A stretch of 64,000 bases of DNA from a bacterium (GCA_022072055.1 JAJVIK010000014.1:1-64000), one strand, 5' to 3'. Shown: positions 34,382 through 43,789, counted from the first letter of the stretch. Translations and numbers: made by a program. Notes: generated from the sequence alone by a model not told the origin.

Positions 34382-35239
34382 TCAAGGCGCCTGCACCACC
34401 CGCGCGAACTCGTGCTCAAGGTCCTTGAGGCGCCCGCGCAAGCGCGCCATGGACTTGGTATGGAGTTGGCACACCCGACTCTCGGTCACGTTCAGGACCT
34501 TGCCGATCTCCTTGAAGGTCATTTCGTCGTAGTAGTACATCGCCACAACCAGGCGCTCTTTTTCCGGAAGGGTCTCGATGGCGTCCGTGAGGATGTGGAC
34601 CAGTTCCTCGCGCGCCACAAGGTCGCGGCTCGATTTCTCGTTGCGGGTCGCCTGATCCCCGCGCGTGGTCCGGCTGTCGTCCGAGAGGCGCAGCTCCTCA
34701 TCCAGGCTGAGGACCACGGAACGCGAGGCGAAGTTCAAGAGCTGCCGGAACTCCTCCACCGAAAGGCCCAGGTAATGGCTGACTTCCTCGTCCTTGGCGG
34801 GCCGAAGGAACTTATTCTCCAGCTGGGAGTAGGCCTGCTGGAGTTGGTTCATCTTCTTCCGCAGCGAGCGCGGGAGCCAGTCCACGGCGCGGAGTTCATC
34901 GATGATCGCGCCCCGAATCCGGGGGATGGCGTAGGTGATGAATTTCACCTCTCGGCCCGGATCGAAGTTGTCCACCGCGTTGATCAATCCGATCACCCCG
35001 GCGGAATAGAGATCATCGAAATCGAGGACATCCTGGTCCAAGTGCGGATGGGTGACCAAACGGTTCAAGACATATTTCACCAGATAGACATACTGGCGAA
35101 TCATTCGGTCGCGAGCTTCCCGGTTCCCGTTGACAATCTCCCGCCAGACTTGAGCCTCGTCCGGCATGGGCTTCACCCGCTGGGTTTTGGTGGCCCGGAC
35201 CTTGGACTCCGGAGCCGCTTCGCTCGTGTTGCCGGCCAT
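34382..35239 (-). CDS. fliA: Flagellar sigma factor FliA (sigma28)
   Basis: An RNA polymerase sigma factor for late flagellar genes, 285 residues from ATG 35237-35239, with GGGAG upstream. Region 2 is seen as RMIRQYVYLVKYVLNRL, FDDLYSAGVIGLINAVDNFDP and FITYAIPRIRGAIIDELR (the D/E-L-R after 2.4). Region 3 is PRSLRKKMNQLQQAYSQLE. Region 4 is LPEKERLVVAMYYYDEMTF and the HTH IGKVLNVTESRVCQLHTKS. The order and lengths fit FliA/SigD, with about 35 extra N-terminal residues. It lies behind flhG and a membrane protein gene, as in many flhF-flhG-fliA loci. No anti-sigma FlgM is in the window. Confidence 0.95.
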   Translation of the reverse strand: MAGNTSEAAPESKVRATKTQRVKPMPDEAQVWREIVNGNREARDRMIRQYVYLVKYVLNRLVTHPHLDQDVLDFDDLYSAGVIGLINAVDNFDPGREVKFITYAIPRIRGAIIDELRAVDWLPRSLRKKMNQLQQAYSQLENKFLRPAKDEEVSHYLGLSVEEFRQLLNFASRSVVLSLDEELRLSDDSRTTRGDQATRNEKSSRDLVAREELVHILTDAIETLPEKERLVVAMYYYDEMTFKEIGKVLNVTESRVCQLHTKSMARLRGRLKDLEHEFARVVQAP

Positions 35240-35287
35240 ACAAGAATTCTCCCTATCCCCTGAATTCAAAAACAACCCCTGGTGCGA

Positions 35288-36121
35288 CTATCCGGCCAAT
35301 GCCAAGTCTCCCTCGGTCGGATATTTCACGGCCTCCACTTTCACCTTCTGAACATTCGTCTTCCGAAGCATTTCCAGATGGCTTGGCTTCAGCAAGGTGT
35401 GGCGCAGCAGCAGCGGCGTGCCATCCTCGCCGAGCACTGTTTCCGCCACGCGCTGGTTGGGTTCGAGATCCTCGACCGCCACCCAGACCGCGCTTTTCAT
35501 CCCGCCGGGTGAAACTGTTTGGAAGGTCGGCTCCAAACGGGTCACCTCATTCCGCCGCGAGGCGGCGGCCTGCTTGGCCTGCGCCTCCACCGTGTCCAGC
35601 ATGATCCCGATCAAGAAGCCCACAAAGGCCCCGGTCACCGCCAGGAACATCGGAAAGGCCAGGAACCAGGTGATCTTCGCCCACACCGACATGGAGGGCA
35701 TGTATGGGAGATGGCGAATCGCGGCGGCCATCACCGAGATGAAGAACGGGACGAAAGCACACAAAACGGAAATCTGCTTGGTTCTGTGCGAAAAAGACTC
35801 TTTCGATGTTTCCCGCATTTCCTGCACAAGCCTTCCGAAAGATCCCCCTCTAAATGGGAGGATAGCACGGGTCAAATCATTTTCCCACTGGAAAGTTACA
35901 CCCCCGTCCGGCCCCTCTCCGGGGTGGCGCTCATCGATATCCCGGATGTCGCGCGGGTCCTCGAATGGGGTTTGCCCCTCCTCGGTTGGAAGGGACTCCT
36001 CCAAGCCCTCCCATGGGTCCAAGGGCGCCCATTCCTCGACTCTGGAGTCAAGGCGCTCGATCTGGGCCGCGATTCGGGAGAGACGGTCCTTGGGGCGCTT
36101 GAGGGTGGCTGTGACGGACAT
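35288..36121 (-). CDS. Two-TM membrane protein in the flhG-fliA interval
   Basis: A 277-residue protein of unknown function. Residues 1-105 are charged and probably cytoplasmic, with SHRTKQ ahead of two transmembrane helices (about 120-138 and 148-172). A C-terminal cytoplasmic domain (VWVAVEDLEPNQRVAETVLGE... GTPLLLRHTLLK... VQKVKVEAV) resembles the small beta-rich segment, L-x-x-G...G-x-x-L-L..., found in front of HD-GYP and other regulators. It starts at 36119-36121, 1 nt after the flhG stop, so it is translationally linked. A link to polar placement or flagellar control is inferred from location. Confidence 0.68.
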   Translation of the reverse strand: MSVTATLKRPKDRLSRIAAQIERLDSRVEEWAPLDPWEGLEESLPTEEGQTPFEDPRDIRDIDERHPGEGPDGGVTFQWENDLTRAILPFRGGSFGRLVQEMRETSKESFSHRTKQISVLCAFVPFFISVMAAAIRHLPYMPSMSVWAKITWFLAFPMFLAVTGAFVGFLIGIMLDTVEAQAKQAAASRRNEVTRLEPTFQTVSPGGMKSAVWVAVEDLEPNQRVAETVLGEDGTPLLLRHTLLKPSHLEMLRKTNVQKVKVEAVKYPTEGDLALAG

Positions 36122-36122
36122 C

Positions 36123-37028
36123 CTAGGCTTTCCCAATCTTGGCGTATTTGAAGAGTTTTCTCCAAAGCGAACCCACGTCCTGGTCCTCGGCGGGGGCCGA
36201 CGGCTGGGAATTCAGCAAGCGGGTGGCCATGGCCTGAATCCCCCGCGCGGCGATCCCATGCGGGGACTCCTCGAGAAAGGCCTTTTGGTGGCGGATCGCG
36301 TTCGGGACATCCGGGTCCCGCAGGACCGATCCGAGATGAGATATCTCATGGTCCAGAAACCGCTTGGCCATTTGCCCCATGAACTCGGCGGTGCGATAGG
36401 CTTCCTTTTCAGACCCGGCCATGTTCACGGTCAAGTGGACCTGCTTGTCTGGGCTATGGAAATGGATGTGCTTGAGCATTTGATAGGCGTCGAGATAAGC
36501 GGTCGGCTCCGGGGTGGTGACCAGGAGCACCTCGCCCGCGGCATGCACAAAGGAGAGCACGCTGTCGGCCATCCCGGCGGCCGTGTCCACCAGGATCAGG
36601 TCCATGTCCGGAAGGAAGGTGGTGAATTCCCCGATCAGGCCCTCCAATTCGGATTCGCGCAGCATGGTGAGTTCGGCCACGCCGCTCGCGGCGGGAACCA
36701 CCTTAATCCCGGAAGGTCCCTCGACCACGATCTCCCCCAGGCGCTTCTCTCCCGAAAGGACATGGGAGAGATTGAAGCGCGGCTGAAGTCCGAGGAGAAC
36801 ATCCACATTGGCAAGGGAGAGGTCGGCGTCCACCACCATCACCTTCCGCCCGCGCCGGCCGAGGGCGATGGCGAGGTTGGCGACGATGTTGGACTTGCCG
36901 ACTCCACCTTTTCCACTGGTGACCGCGAGGGTCCGGACCCGCCTGGTCTCGGGCCGGAGCTCGATCACCGGAGCGGGGGCATGGACCGCCCCCACCAATT
37001 CCCTGAGTCGTTGCGCCTGATCGGTCAT
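36123..37028 (-). CDS. flhG: FlhG/YlxH MinD-like ATPase (flagellar number control)
   Basis: A 301-residue P-loop ATPase of the ParA/MinD family that pairs with FlhF to set flagellar number and position. The deviant Walker A is SGKGGVGKSNIVANLA, Walker A' is VVDADLSLANVDVLLG and the B-type segment is LDLILVDTAAGM (written DLILVDTAAG). FlhG proteins have an N-terminal DQA(x)xLR peptide that activates FlhF, and MTDQAQRLRELV at the N-terminus fits it well. The start is therefore at 37026-37028, not the longer frame. It is 10 bp behind flhF. Confidence 0.95.
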   Translation of the reverse strand: MTDQAQRLRELVGAVHAPAPVIELRPETRRVRTLAVTSGKGGVGKSNIVANLAIALGRRGRKVMVVDADLSLANVDVLLGLQPRFNLSHVLSGEKRLGEIVVEGPSGIKVVPAASGVAELTMLRESELEGLIGEFTTFLPDMDLILVDTAAGMADSVLSFVHAAGEVLLVTTPEPTAYLDAYQMLKHIHFHSPDKQVHLTVNMAGSEKEAYRTAEFMGQMAKRFLDHEISHLGSVLRDPDVPNAIRHQKAFLEESPHGIAARGIQAMATRLLNSQPSAPAEDQDVGSLWRKLFKYAKIGKA

Positions 37029-37038
37029 GTTCCCGTCC

Positions 37039-38475
37039 TCACGCCCCGACCTGCTCCAATGCGCCAAGTCCGACTCCCGGCGCCTGGTCCTCGCGGTGGG
37101 TCCTCGCGAGGACCTCCTCGGCCAACCGCGTGGGATTCACCGGCTCAATGTCCTCCGGAACATTCTGCCCGGTGGTGATGTAAGACACCGGGATATGGGT
37201 GAGATGGAGCATGTTGAGCGGCGCGGCGAAATTGAGGGTCTCATCAAGCTTGGTCACGATCAGACTGTGAATCCCGATGGGTCGGAAGCGGTCCACGGCC
37301 TCTTGGACATAGCGTTCGTTCATGGTGGAGGAGAGAACCAAGTAGCGCTCGCAGTCGGGAACACGGTCCAGGAACGACTTGAGCTCTCCCATCTGGGATT
37401 CGTCGCGCGGGGAGCGTCCGGCGGTGTCGATGAACACCACGTCGGCGTCATGACATTTCCTCAGCGCGTCAGGCAACTCCTCGGGACCGTAGACCACGTG
37501 CAGGTCCAGACGGAGGATCTCGGCGTATTTGCGGAGTTGATCCTCGGCCGCGAGGCGATAGGTGTCGACCGTGATCAGCCCGACCTTCGTGGGCGGAATC
37601 GGATTCACCACCAACCCGGAGGCGAGCTTGGCGAGAGTGGTTGTCTTGCCGACCCCGGTGGGTCCGATCAGGGTGATGACCCGCTGGCCCGATTCGGGTT
37701 TCCCGATTGGGGGGGTGGTCATCACAAACCCGGCGAGGATTTCCCGGAGGATTTTAGGCTCCATCTCGCACCCCGGGTGGGGGATGGACTTGAGTTTATG
37801 CGCGACCTTGGCGAGCAAGGTCTCAGAGAGCGTGGACTCCATGAGGCGCTTCATCGCCGAATGCCATTCGACCGGAACCTCGGTCAAAATCCCCATTCTC
37901 CCAAGCGGCCCGCCGAGTGAGAGCAGTCGTTCCATGGTGTTGGCCAAACGATCGATCCGGACTTCAAGGGCCTCCAAGCGGAGCGATTCCGGGGCCCCTG
38001 GGGCCGGATGCGCCCCGACTCGACCGTGGCTTTCAAGCGCGCCCGCGGCGGGCCCCTCCTGGAGGTTTGGCTCCATCGTCGGCCTCGGTTTCGGGGTGGT
38101 CTCAGGGACCGGCCCCAAGCCGGCGCGCGGAAGGGCGCCCGAATCCGAGAGCCTGAGCTCCTCGATCCGGGAGAGGAAATCCTGAGCGGCCTGCAGGGAC
38201 AAGCTCGGCTCACGCGGTTGAACCGGCCTGCTTTCAGGTTCGGACAGTCCCAGGGCGACCGGCCGCGGGGGTCTTCCAAGAGACCTCGGCGGCGCGTAAT
38301 GAGGCTGTTGGTCCTCCAGCGCCGCGGTCACCTCAACCCAGGGTTTTCCGAGTAGTCCAAAGAATCTCCCCGGGAATGTTCGGGTGTTGAGGATGACTGC
38401 ATCCTCCCCCATTTCGGCCTTGACCCTGGCCATGGCCTGCTGAACAGTGCTTGCTGCGAACTTGCGGATTCTCAT
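37039..38475 (-). CDS. flhF: FlhF, SRP-type GTPase (flagellar placement)
   Basis: A 478-residue SRP-family GTPase. The N-terminal part starts MRIRKFAASTVQQAMARVKAEMGEDAVILNTRT, the FlhF B-domain hallmark. A variable Pro-rich linker (about 70-190) is followed by the N domain and a G domain with GPTGVGKTTTLAKLAS (G1), VDTYRLAAEDQL (G2), DTAGRSPRD (G3), TKLDETLNFA (G4) and TGQNVPEDIEP (the closing motif). It localises the first basal-body part and works with FlhG. flhA precedes it by a 90-bp gap that holds a 6-bp hairpin (CCCGAC...GTCGGG, 38522-38541). Confidence 0.96.
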   Translation of the reverse strand: MRIRKFAASTVQQAMARVKAEMGEDAVILNTRTFPGRFFGLLGKPWVEVTAALEDQQPHYAPPRSLGRPPRPVALGLSEPESRPVQPREPSLSLQAAQDFLSRIEELRLSDSGALPRAGLGPVPETTPKPRPTMEPNLQEGPAAGALESHGRVGAHPAPGAPESLRLEALEVRIDRLANTMERLLSLGGPLGRMGILTEVPVEWHSAMKRLMESTLSETLLAKVAHKLKSIPHPGCEMEPKILREILAGFVMTTPPIGKPESGQRVITLIGPTGVGKTTTLAKLASGLVVNPIPPTKVGLITVDTYRLAAEDQLRKYAEILRLDLHVVYGPEELPDALRKCHDADVVFIDTAGRSPRDESQMGELKSFLDRVPDCERYLVLSSTMNERYVQEAVDRFRPIGIHSLIVTKLDETLNFAAPLNMLHLTHIPVSYITTGQNVPEDIEPVNPTRLAEEVLARTHREDQAPGVGLGALEQVGA

Positions 38476-38565
38476 CTCCCCCTCTTTCCCCCTATTTCAA
38501 TTCAACCTTGATGGACTCAAACCCGACCGGCTCCTGTCGGGATCAAAGCTTGATCGCGTCTTCCG

Positions 38566-40707
38566 TTACCTGGCTCCCACCTCGGCGAACCGAACGGTCC
38601 CGATGCTCCGCAGGTTTGTGTCTCCCGTGACCTCGTTGTAGGAGAGGACATGGATTCCGGCGATGTAGCGCCTCACCAGACGGCTGAGAACCAGCCGGAT
38701 CTGCGGACTGGTCAGTATCACCGGATGCATCCCCAGCGAGGCCGCTTCATCGGCCTGCCTCTGGACCGCGTCAACAATCCGCTTGGAGAGGGTCGGATCG
38801 AGCGCGGCGTAGGAGCCTTGCGCGGTCTGCCGGGCGGCGTTTTGAATCTCGCTCTCGACCTGCGGGTCCGCCAGGATCACCGAGAGCGTGCCGTCCGGAC
38901 CGATCAGGGACTGGGTGATCATCGGCGCGAGCGCCATGCGCGCGAACTCGGTGAGCGCGTCCGGATCGCGCGTGACCGACAGATTGTCCGCGAGGCTTTC
39001 GAGAATCTGCACCAGGTTGCGAATCGAGATGCGTTCGGAAAGCAGATTCTGGAGGACCTTCTGAATCTTCCCGACCCCAAGCGCCTGGGAGCCTTCGAGG
39101 AGTTCGTCGATGACCACCGGCGCCTCGGCCTTGACCCCATCAATGAGCTTCTGGGTTTCCTGACGGCCCAAGAGGTCGGCGGCGTGACGGCGGATGACCT
39201 CGGTGAGGTGGGTGGCCAGCACCGAGGAGGGATCGACCACGTTGTAACCGGCCAGCTCGGCGGCGTTGCGGTTTTGCGGCGAGACCCACACGGCGGGAAC
39301 CCCGAAGGCCGGTTCGGTGGTTCGGATGCCCGGTATCTCGGCGGCCCCCTCGCCCGGATGGATCGCGAGGAAGTGATCCGGAAGCACCTCTCCCGAACCG
39401 ATCTGGACCCCTCGGATGCGGATCGAATACTGGTTGGGACCGAGCTGGATGTTGTCGCGGATCCGGATCTGCGGGACCACAATCCCAAGGTCGAGGGCGA
39501 TGCTACGACGGATGTTCGAGACCTGTTCGAGGAAATTCCCGCCGCGGGCCGAATCCATCAGCGGGACCAGGTTATACCCGATCATGATCTCCATCGGATC
39601 GACCTTGAGGAAGCTCTCGACCGGCTCGGCCTCCTTGGGGGCGCCTTCCAGGGCCTCGCGCTTGTGGCGGACCTGGACCTCATATTCCTCCTGCTTCTGT
39701 CTCCCCACGAGGAACCACATCGTTCCAAGCGCCCCCGCCATCATCGCAAAAGGCAGGAAAATCCCGCGCGTGTCGGCGCTCCCCAGGGACAGGAGCGCCA
39801 GAAAGCCAAGGGTCCCCGAGGCGACCGCGAGCGAGGCTGGCTGGGAGAGGAGCTGCCGCGACACGCTGGTTCCGAGCGTGTCCGTGGAGGCCGCGCGGGT
39901 GACCACGATGCCCGAGGCGGTCGAGACCAAGAGCGAAGGGATCTGCGACACCAAGCCATCCCCGATGGTGAGCAGGGTGTAGGTCGAAAGGGTCTCGGCG
40001 AGCGAGAGGCTCTCGCGGGTGGCCCCGACAATGATCCCGCCGACGACATTGATCAGCGTGATGACCAGCCCGGCGATGGCATCCCCCCGGACAAAGCGGC
40101 TCGCGCCGTCCATGGCCCCGTAGAAATCAGCCTCGCGGGCCAGTTCCTCGCGGCGCGCGCGGGCCTGGTCCTCGGTGATCAATCCGCTGTTGAGGTCTTG
40201 ATCGATGGAGAGCTGCTTGCCGGGCATGGCGTCCAAGGTGAAGCGGGCGGCCACCTCGGCGATGCGGCTCGCGCCGCGCGTGATCACGATGAACTGGATC
40301 AGGACCAGGATCAGGAAGATCACGAACCCGACGACGGCGTTGCTGCCGGCCACATATTTCCCGAAGAACTCGATCACCGCCCCGGCCTTTTCGGTCGGCT
40401 CTCCCACGGCGGGGAGCAGGATCAGCTTGGTGCTGGCGACATTGAGCGCAAGACGAAAGAGGGTGAGTAGCAGGATCACGCTGGGGAAGGTTGAGAACTC
40501 CAGCGGGCCGCCGATATAGAACGAGATCATCAGGACCATCAGCGAAATCGCGATGTTGAGGGTGATGAGAATGGAGAGCATGCTCGAGGGAACCGAACCG
40601 AGCATGACAACCAGAATGGCGATGATCCCAATCGCGGCCAGGAGGTTGGCCCGGTTTTCGGGATGGAGCAGACCGCGCGGGGGCTGGAGACCGTTGCCGT
40701 TGGCCAT
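38566..40707 (-). CDS. flhA: Flagellar export gate protein FlhA
   Basis: A 713-residue inner-membrane export gate subunit. Eight N-terminal helices (about 20-320) include DAMPGKQLSIDQDLNSG, the highly conserved FHIPEP-type cytoplasmic signature. The C-terminal soluble ring domain runs from about residue 345 (VGRQKQEEYEVQVRHK) to the end, with VPQIRIRDNIQLGPNQY and VVDPSSVLATHLTEV. The ends match the family and the length is normal. It has a 3-bp gap to flhB upstream. Confidence 0.97.
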   Translation of the reverse strand: MANGNGLQPPRGLLHPENRANLLAAIGIIAILVVMLGSVPSSMLSILITLNIAISLMVLMISFYIGGPLEFSTFPSVILLLTLFRLALNVASTKLILLPAVGEPTEKAGAVIEFFGKYVAGSNAVVGFVIFLILVLIQFIVITRGASRIAEVAARFTLDAMPGKQLSIDQDLNSGLITEDQARARREELAREADFYGAMDGASRFVRGDAIAGLVITLINVVGGIIVGATRESLSLAETLSTYTLLTIGDGLVSQIPSLLVSTASGIVVTRAASTDTLGTSVSRQLLSQPASLAVASGTLGFLALLSLGSADTRGIFLPFAMMAGALGTMWFLVGRQKQEEYEVQVRHKREALEGAPKEAEPVESFLKVDPMEIMIGYNLVPLMDSARGGNFLEQVSNIRRSIALDLGIVVPQIRIRDNIQLGPNQYSIRIRGVQIGSGEVLPDHFLAIHPGEGAAEIPGIRTTEPAFGVPAVWVSPQNRNAAELAGYNVVDPSSVLATHLTEVIRRHAADLLGRQETQKLIDGVKAEAPVVIDELLEGSQALGVGKIQKVLQNLLSERISIRNLVQILESLADNLSVTRDPDALTEFARMALAPMITQSLIGPDGTLSVILADPQVESEIQNAARQTAQGSYAALDPTLSKRIVDAVQRQADEAASLGMHPVILTSPQIRLVLSRLVRRYIAGIHVLSYNEVTGDTNLRSIGTVRFAEVGAR

Positions 40708-40710
40708 CGT

Positions 40711-41793
40711 TTACACCGCCGCCGCCAGTTTCTTGCGATCCAGGGCGCGCACGAACGCGAGCACCTTGGCGACCGCCTGCCAGAGTTCCACCGGGGCGGT
40801 GTCGCCGATGTCACAGGTCCGATAGAGCTGTCGCGCGAGCCACACATCCTCGTAGAGAGGCACTCCATGCTCCTGCGCGATTTCACGGATGCGCAGGGCG
40901 ATCAGCCCGCTGCCCTTGGCGACCACGTGCGGGGCCTCGCGCTCTTGAGGGTCATAGCGCAGCGCCACGGAGTAGTGGGTCGGGTTGGTGATGACCACCT
41001 CGGCGCGCGGCACCTCCTTCATCATCCGCTGGCGGGCCTGCTGTTGGCGGATCGAGCGGACACGCGCCTTGATGTGCGGGTCTCCCTCGGTCTCCTTGAG
41101 CTCCTGTTTGATCTCATAGCGGCTCATCCGGATGCCCTTCTCGAAACGCCAGCGCTGAAAGGCGTAATCGAGGAGCGCCTCGGCGGCGAGGAAGACCAGC
41201 ATGATCAGCGCGAGTTTGAGACCGATGGAAAGCAGGCTCTCGATCAGTTGCTCCGGATCCTTGTCCATCCACGCGTTCGAAGTGGAGATCACCGAGTCCA
41301 GCACCTGCCAGGAGACCGTGACCACCACGGCGAACTTGAGGATTGATTTCACGGTTTCCGCGAGCATGTGGGTGGAGAAAATCCGCTTGGCCCCCTCGAT
41401 GGGGTTGAGGCGCGAGGGGCGCGGTTGGAGCGGCTTGGGGCTGATCAGGAAGCCGACCTGGATGAGGTACCCGGCGATGGAGGCGAGCACCAGCGCGAGC
41501 ATGAACGGCCCGATGATCGCGAGGGCGTGCAGGAAGGCTGTCGCCATCACCCGCGTGGCGCCCTCCCGAGTCAGCTCGAAGGACCCGAGGTTTTCAAAGA
41601 AATAGATGAACAGCGACTTGGTTCTCGCGGTCATGCCTTCGCCCGCGTAGTACAGGGTCAGCGCGGCGGCGGTCAGGACAAACAGAGTCCCCACCTCGCG
41701 GCTGCTGGGGACCCGCCCTTCCTCGCGCTCACGCTCCCGTTTCCGGGGGGTTGCGTCTTCCGTTCTTTCCTCGGCGTCGTCCTGCGGCGGCAT
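40711..41793 (-). CDS. flhB: Flagellar export switch protein FlhB
   Basis: A 360-residue membrane protein of the flagellar type III export gate that switches substrate class. The N-terminus EERTEDATPRKREREREEGR is typical (E-K/R-T-E-x-A-T-P-K/R). Four helices follow, and the cytoplasmic part has NPTHYSVALRYD, the conserved N-P-T-H self-cleavage site, then VVAKGSGLIALRIREIA and LARQLYRTCDIGD. All expected elements are present. It lies between fliR and flhA. Confidence 0.97.
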   Translation of the reverse strand: MPPQDDAEERTEDATPRKREREREEGRVPSSREVGTLFVLTAAALTLYYAGEGMTARTKSLFIYFFENLGSFELTREGATRVMATAFLHALAIIGPFMLALVLASIAGYLIQVGFLISPKPLQPRPSRLNPIEGAKRIFSTHMLAETVKSILKFAVVVTVSWQVLDSVISTSNAWMDKDPEQLIESLLSIGLKLALIMLVFLAAEALLDYAFQRWRFEKGIRMSRYEIKQELKETEGDPHIKARVRSIRQQQARQRMMKEVPRAEVVITNPTHYSVALRYDPQEREAPHVVAKGSGLIALRIREIAQEHGVPLYEDVWLARQLYRTCDIGDTAPVELWQAVAKVLAFVRALDRKKLAAAV

Positions 41794-41796
41794 TCC

Positions 41797-42591
41797 TTAT
41801 CCCCTTGCGGCCATGAGCAGCGCCATCCGATCCGAGGCGGCGGCGATGGATTCGATCAGTCCCTCGGTCAGGTGCACAAACGGGCCGATCCCGAGCCAGA
41901 CCACGAATAAGCCGATGCCGATCCGCATCGGCACGTCGTTCACAAGCAGATTGAGTTGCGGAACCATGCGCGCGAGAAAGCCCTCCGGGATCCAGATCAG
42001 AGTCATCACCAGGATCGCCGGGGCGGCGACCTGGAGGCCGACCGTGAACACCGCCTCGGAAAGGGCGGCCAGGTGCGGCCAGACCTCGGTCGAGAGACCG
42101 GCGCCGCCGGGAGGAACCAGATCAAAGGTCCGCATCACCCCCCGGAACAGGTGGTGATGCCCGTGCAGCGCCAGGAAAAGCACCGTGGCCAAGAGCCCCT
42201 TGAGGTTTCCGATCAAGGAGGCGGACTCGTTGGTGATCGGATCGATCACATCGGAAATGGCGAAGCCGATCACGTGGTCAATCACCTCGCCGCCGAATTG
42301 AATCCCGGCCAGGATCAGGGTGGCGGTGAAGCCGAGGGTCAGTCCGACCAGGGCCTCTCCGCCCGCGCGAAGGGCGTACTCCAGTCCGAACGGCGGAACG
42401 GCGAGCGCCGAGGGGAGGTTCATCATGACCACCAGCGAGAGCGCGGAGCCCAACCCGGCGATCATCTGAGGCGGGACCCGAAGCAGGGTGTTCCCCAACA
42501 CCGGCGCGGCCGCCACCATTGCGGTGAGGCGGACAAACACCAGCAGGAACACCCGAAATTGGTCTTGGAGCAGATTCCAGTCGAGCGTCAT
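41797..42591 (-). CDS. fliR: Flagellar export protein FliR
   Basis: A 264-residue inner-membrane protein with six to seven helices. Family segments are VFVRLTAMVAAAPVLG near the N-terminus, RVPPQMIAGLGSALSL, the GEVIDHVIGFAISDVIDP segment in the middle and RMVPQLNLLVNDVPMRIGIGLFV near the C-terminus. It is part of the FliPQR export core. The start at 42589-42591 lies 3 bp from the fliQ stop and 3 bp before flhB. Confidence 0.95.
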   Translation of the reverse strand: MTLDWNLLQDQFRVFLLVFVRLTAMVAAAPVLGNTLLRVPPQMIAGLGSALSLVVMMNLPSALAVPPFGLEYALRAGGEALVGLTLGFTATLILAGIQFGGEVIDHVIGFAISDVIDPITNESASLIGNLKGLLATVLFLALHGHHHLFRGVMRTFDLVPPGGAGLSTEVWPHLAALSEAVFTVGLQVAAPAILVMTLIWIPEGFLARMVPQLNLLVNDVPMRIGIGLFVVWLGIGPFVHLTEGLIESIAAASDRMALLMAARG

Positions 42592-42594
42592 GGA

Positions 42595-42864
42595 TTATCT
42601 CACGAAGTTCGGCATATCGCGGACCAGCCGGATGGTGTACTCGACAATCATCTGCAGGCTCCAGGGCAGCAGCAGCAGCATGGCCACAAGGATCCCGATG
42701 ATCTTGGGAACGAAGGTGAGGGTCTGCTCCTGGATCTGGGTCATGGCCTGAAACACGCTGACCACCAGCCCGATGATCATGGCCACAAGCATGACCGGCA
42801 CCGACAGGTAGAGCGTGAGCATCAGCAAGTCGCGCCCCAGATTGACCACATCCCCCGCGTTCAT
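42595..42864 (-). CDS. fliQ: Flagellar export protein FliQ
   Basis: An 89-residue, two-helix membrane protein, the usual size. The sequence MNAGDVVNLGRDLLMLTLYL, then VSVFQAMTQIQEQTLTFVPKI (the conserved Q-x-x-T-Q-I-Q-E-x-T-L-x-F-x-P-K segment), leaves little doubt. The longer open frame from 43005 was rejected because MNAGDVV at 42862-42864 is the family N-terminus. An 88-bp gap separates it from fliP upstream. Confidence 0.96.
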   Translation of the reverse strand: MNAGDVVNLGRDLLMLTLYLSVPVMLVAMIIGLVVSVFQAMTQIQEQTLTFVPKIIGILVAMLLLLPWSLQMIVEYTIRLVRDMPNFVR

Positions 42865-42952
42865 TCGAGTTCCCTCCCCTCCCCCAATCATTCGGAGACC
42901 GGCGCGCTTTCCTGGAAGCCATCCGCGCCGAACGCCATCATGCCTGTTCCCA

Positions 42953-43789
42953 CTATGCGCCGCTGATCGAAACGCGCAGCGATTCCACCACCAAGGTCCA
43001 GCCATCCACCATCACGAACAACAGAATCTTGAACGGCAACGAGATCAGCACCGGCGACAATGTGAACATGCCCATCGACAGGATCACCGAGGCGACCACG
43101 ATGTCGATCACCAGAAACGGTAGAAACAGCAGGAACCCCATGATGAAGGCCTTCTGGAGCTCCGAGAGCACAAAGGCCGGAATCAGAACACGGAGCGGGA
43201 CATCCTGCTCCTTTTCGGGCTTATCGAGTCCGGCCATGACCATCATCAGAGCGACCTCATCAACCCCATCGGTCCCGATCTGGGTCCACATGAAATTCCG
43301 GACAGGACGGATGGCCCGGTCCAGCATGATGTTGAAGGGGAGCGCCTCGGCGGGAATCAGCTCGCCGGTCACCGGATCGACCGGCTCGCGGACACCCTGG
43401 TCCAATTCATGGTTCAGGTAGGGTTGCAGGGCGGTCTGGTCGATCTCTCGCCACACCGGCTCCATTACATAGAAGGTGAGAAACAGCGAAAGACCCACGA
43501 GAACCTGATTGGGTGGAGTTTGCTGCAGGTTGAGCGCGCGGCGGATGAACGAAAGGACAATGATGATCCGGGTAAAGGAGGTGGTGAGGATCAGGATGCC
43601 CGGAGCGACAGTGAGGATGGTGAACAGAAACAGGAGCTGCAGGGTCAGCGCCACATCCTTGGGGTCGGAGCTGGAGTCCACCCCCACGCGGAGGGTGGGA
43701 ACCCCCTGCGCCGAGGCGCTGGCCGCCGCGAGAACCAGCGCCAAGAGGGCCCAGATGGGAAGCGAAAAGCGACGGAAGGCCTGAACCAT
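42953..43789 (-). CDS. fliP: Flagellar export protein FliP
   Basis: A 278-residue export core protein with an N-terminal signal peptide (SLPIWALLALVLAAASASAQ), as expected for FliP. Family signatures are FLFTILTVAPGILILTTSFT, RRALNLQQTPPNQVLVGLSLFLTFYVM and the C-terminal PAFVLSELQKAFIMGF. The ATG at 43787-43789 shares a base with the fliO stop (TGATG), a clear sign of coupling. An in-frame TTG one codon upstream was not chosen. Confidence 0.96.
   Translation of the reverse strand: MVQAFRRFSLPIWALLALVLAAASASAQGVPTLRVGVDSSSDPKDVALTLQLLFLFTILTVAPGILILTTSFTRIIIVLSFIRRALNLQQTPPNQVLVGLSLFLTFYVMEPVWREIDQTALQPYLNHELDQGVREPVDPVTGELIPAEALPFNIMLDRAIRPVRNFMWTQIGTDGVDEVALMMVMAGLDKPEKEQDVPLRVLIPAFVLSELQKAFIMGFLLFLPFLVIDIVVASVILSMGMFTLSPVLISLPFKILLFVMVDGWTLVVESLRVSISGA

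Noticed and set aside
33416-35263. 615-codon plus-strand frame opposite the small flagellar genes and fliA
   Set aside because: The opposite strand encodes fliA with clear sigma regions; the frame is a low-complexity shadow.
38522-38541. Hairpin CCCGAC...GTCGGG between flhA and flhF as a terminator
   Set aside because: Only 6 bp, short T stretch, and both flanking genes are core parts of the same operon; kept only as a note under flhF.
38650-40470. 606-codon plus-strand frame opposite flhA
   Set aside because: Antisense shadow of a conserved gene in a GC-rich genome; composition is unlike real proteins here.
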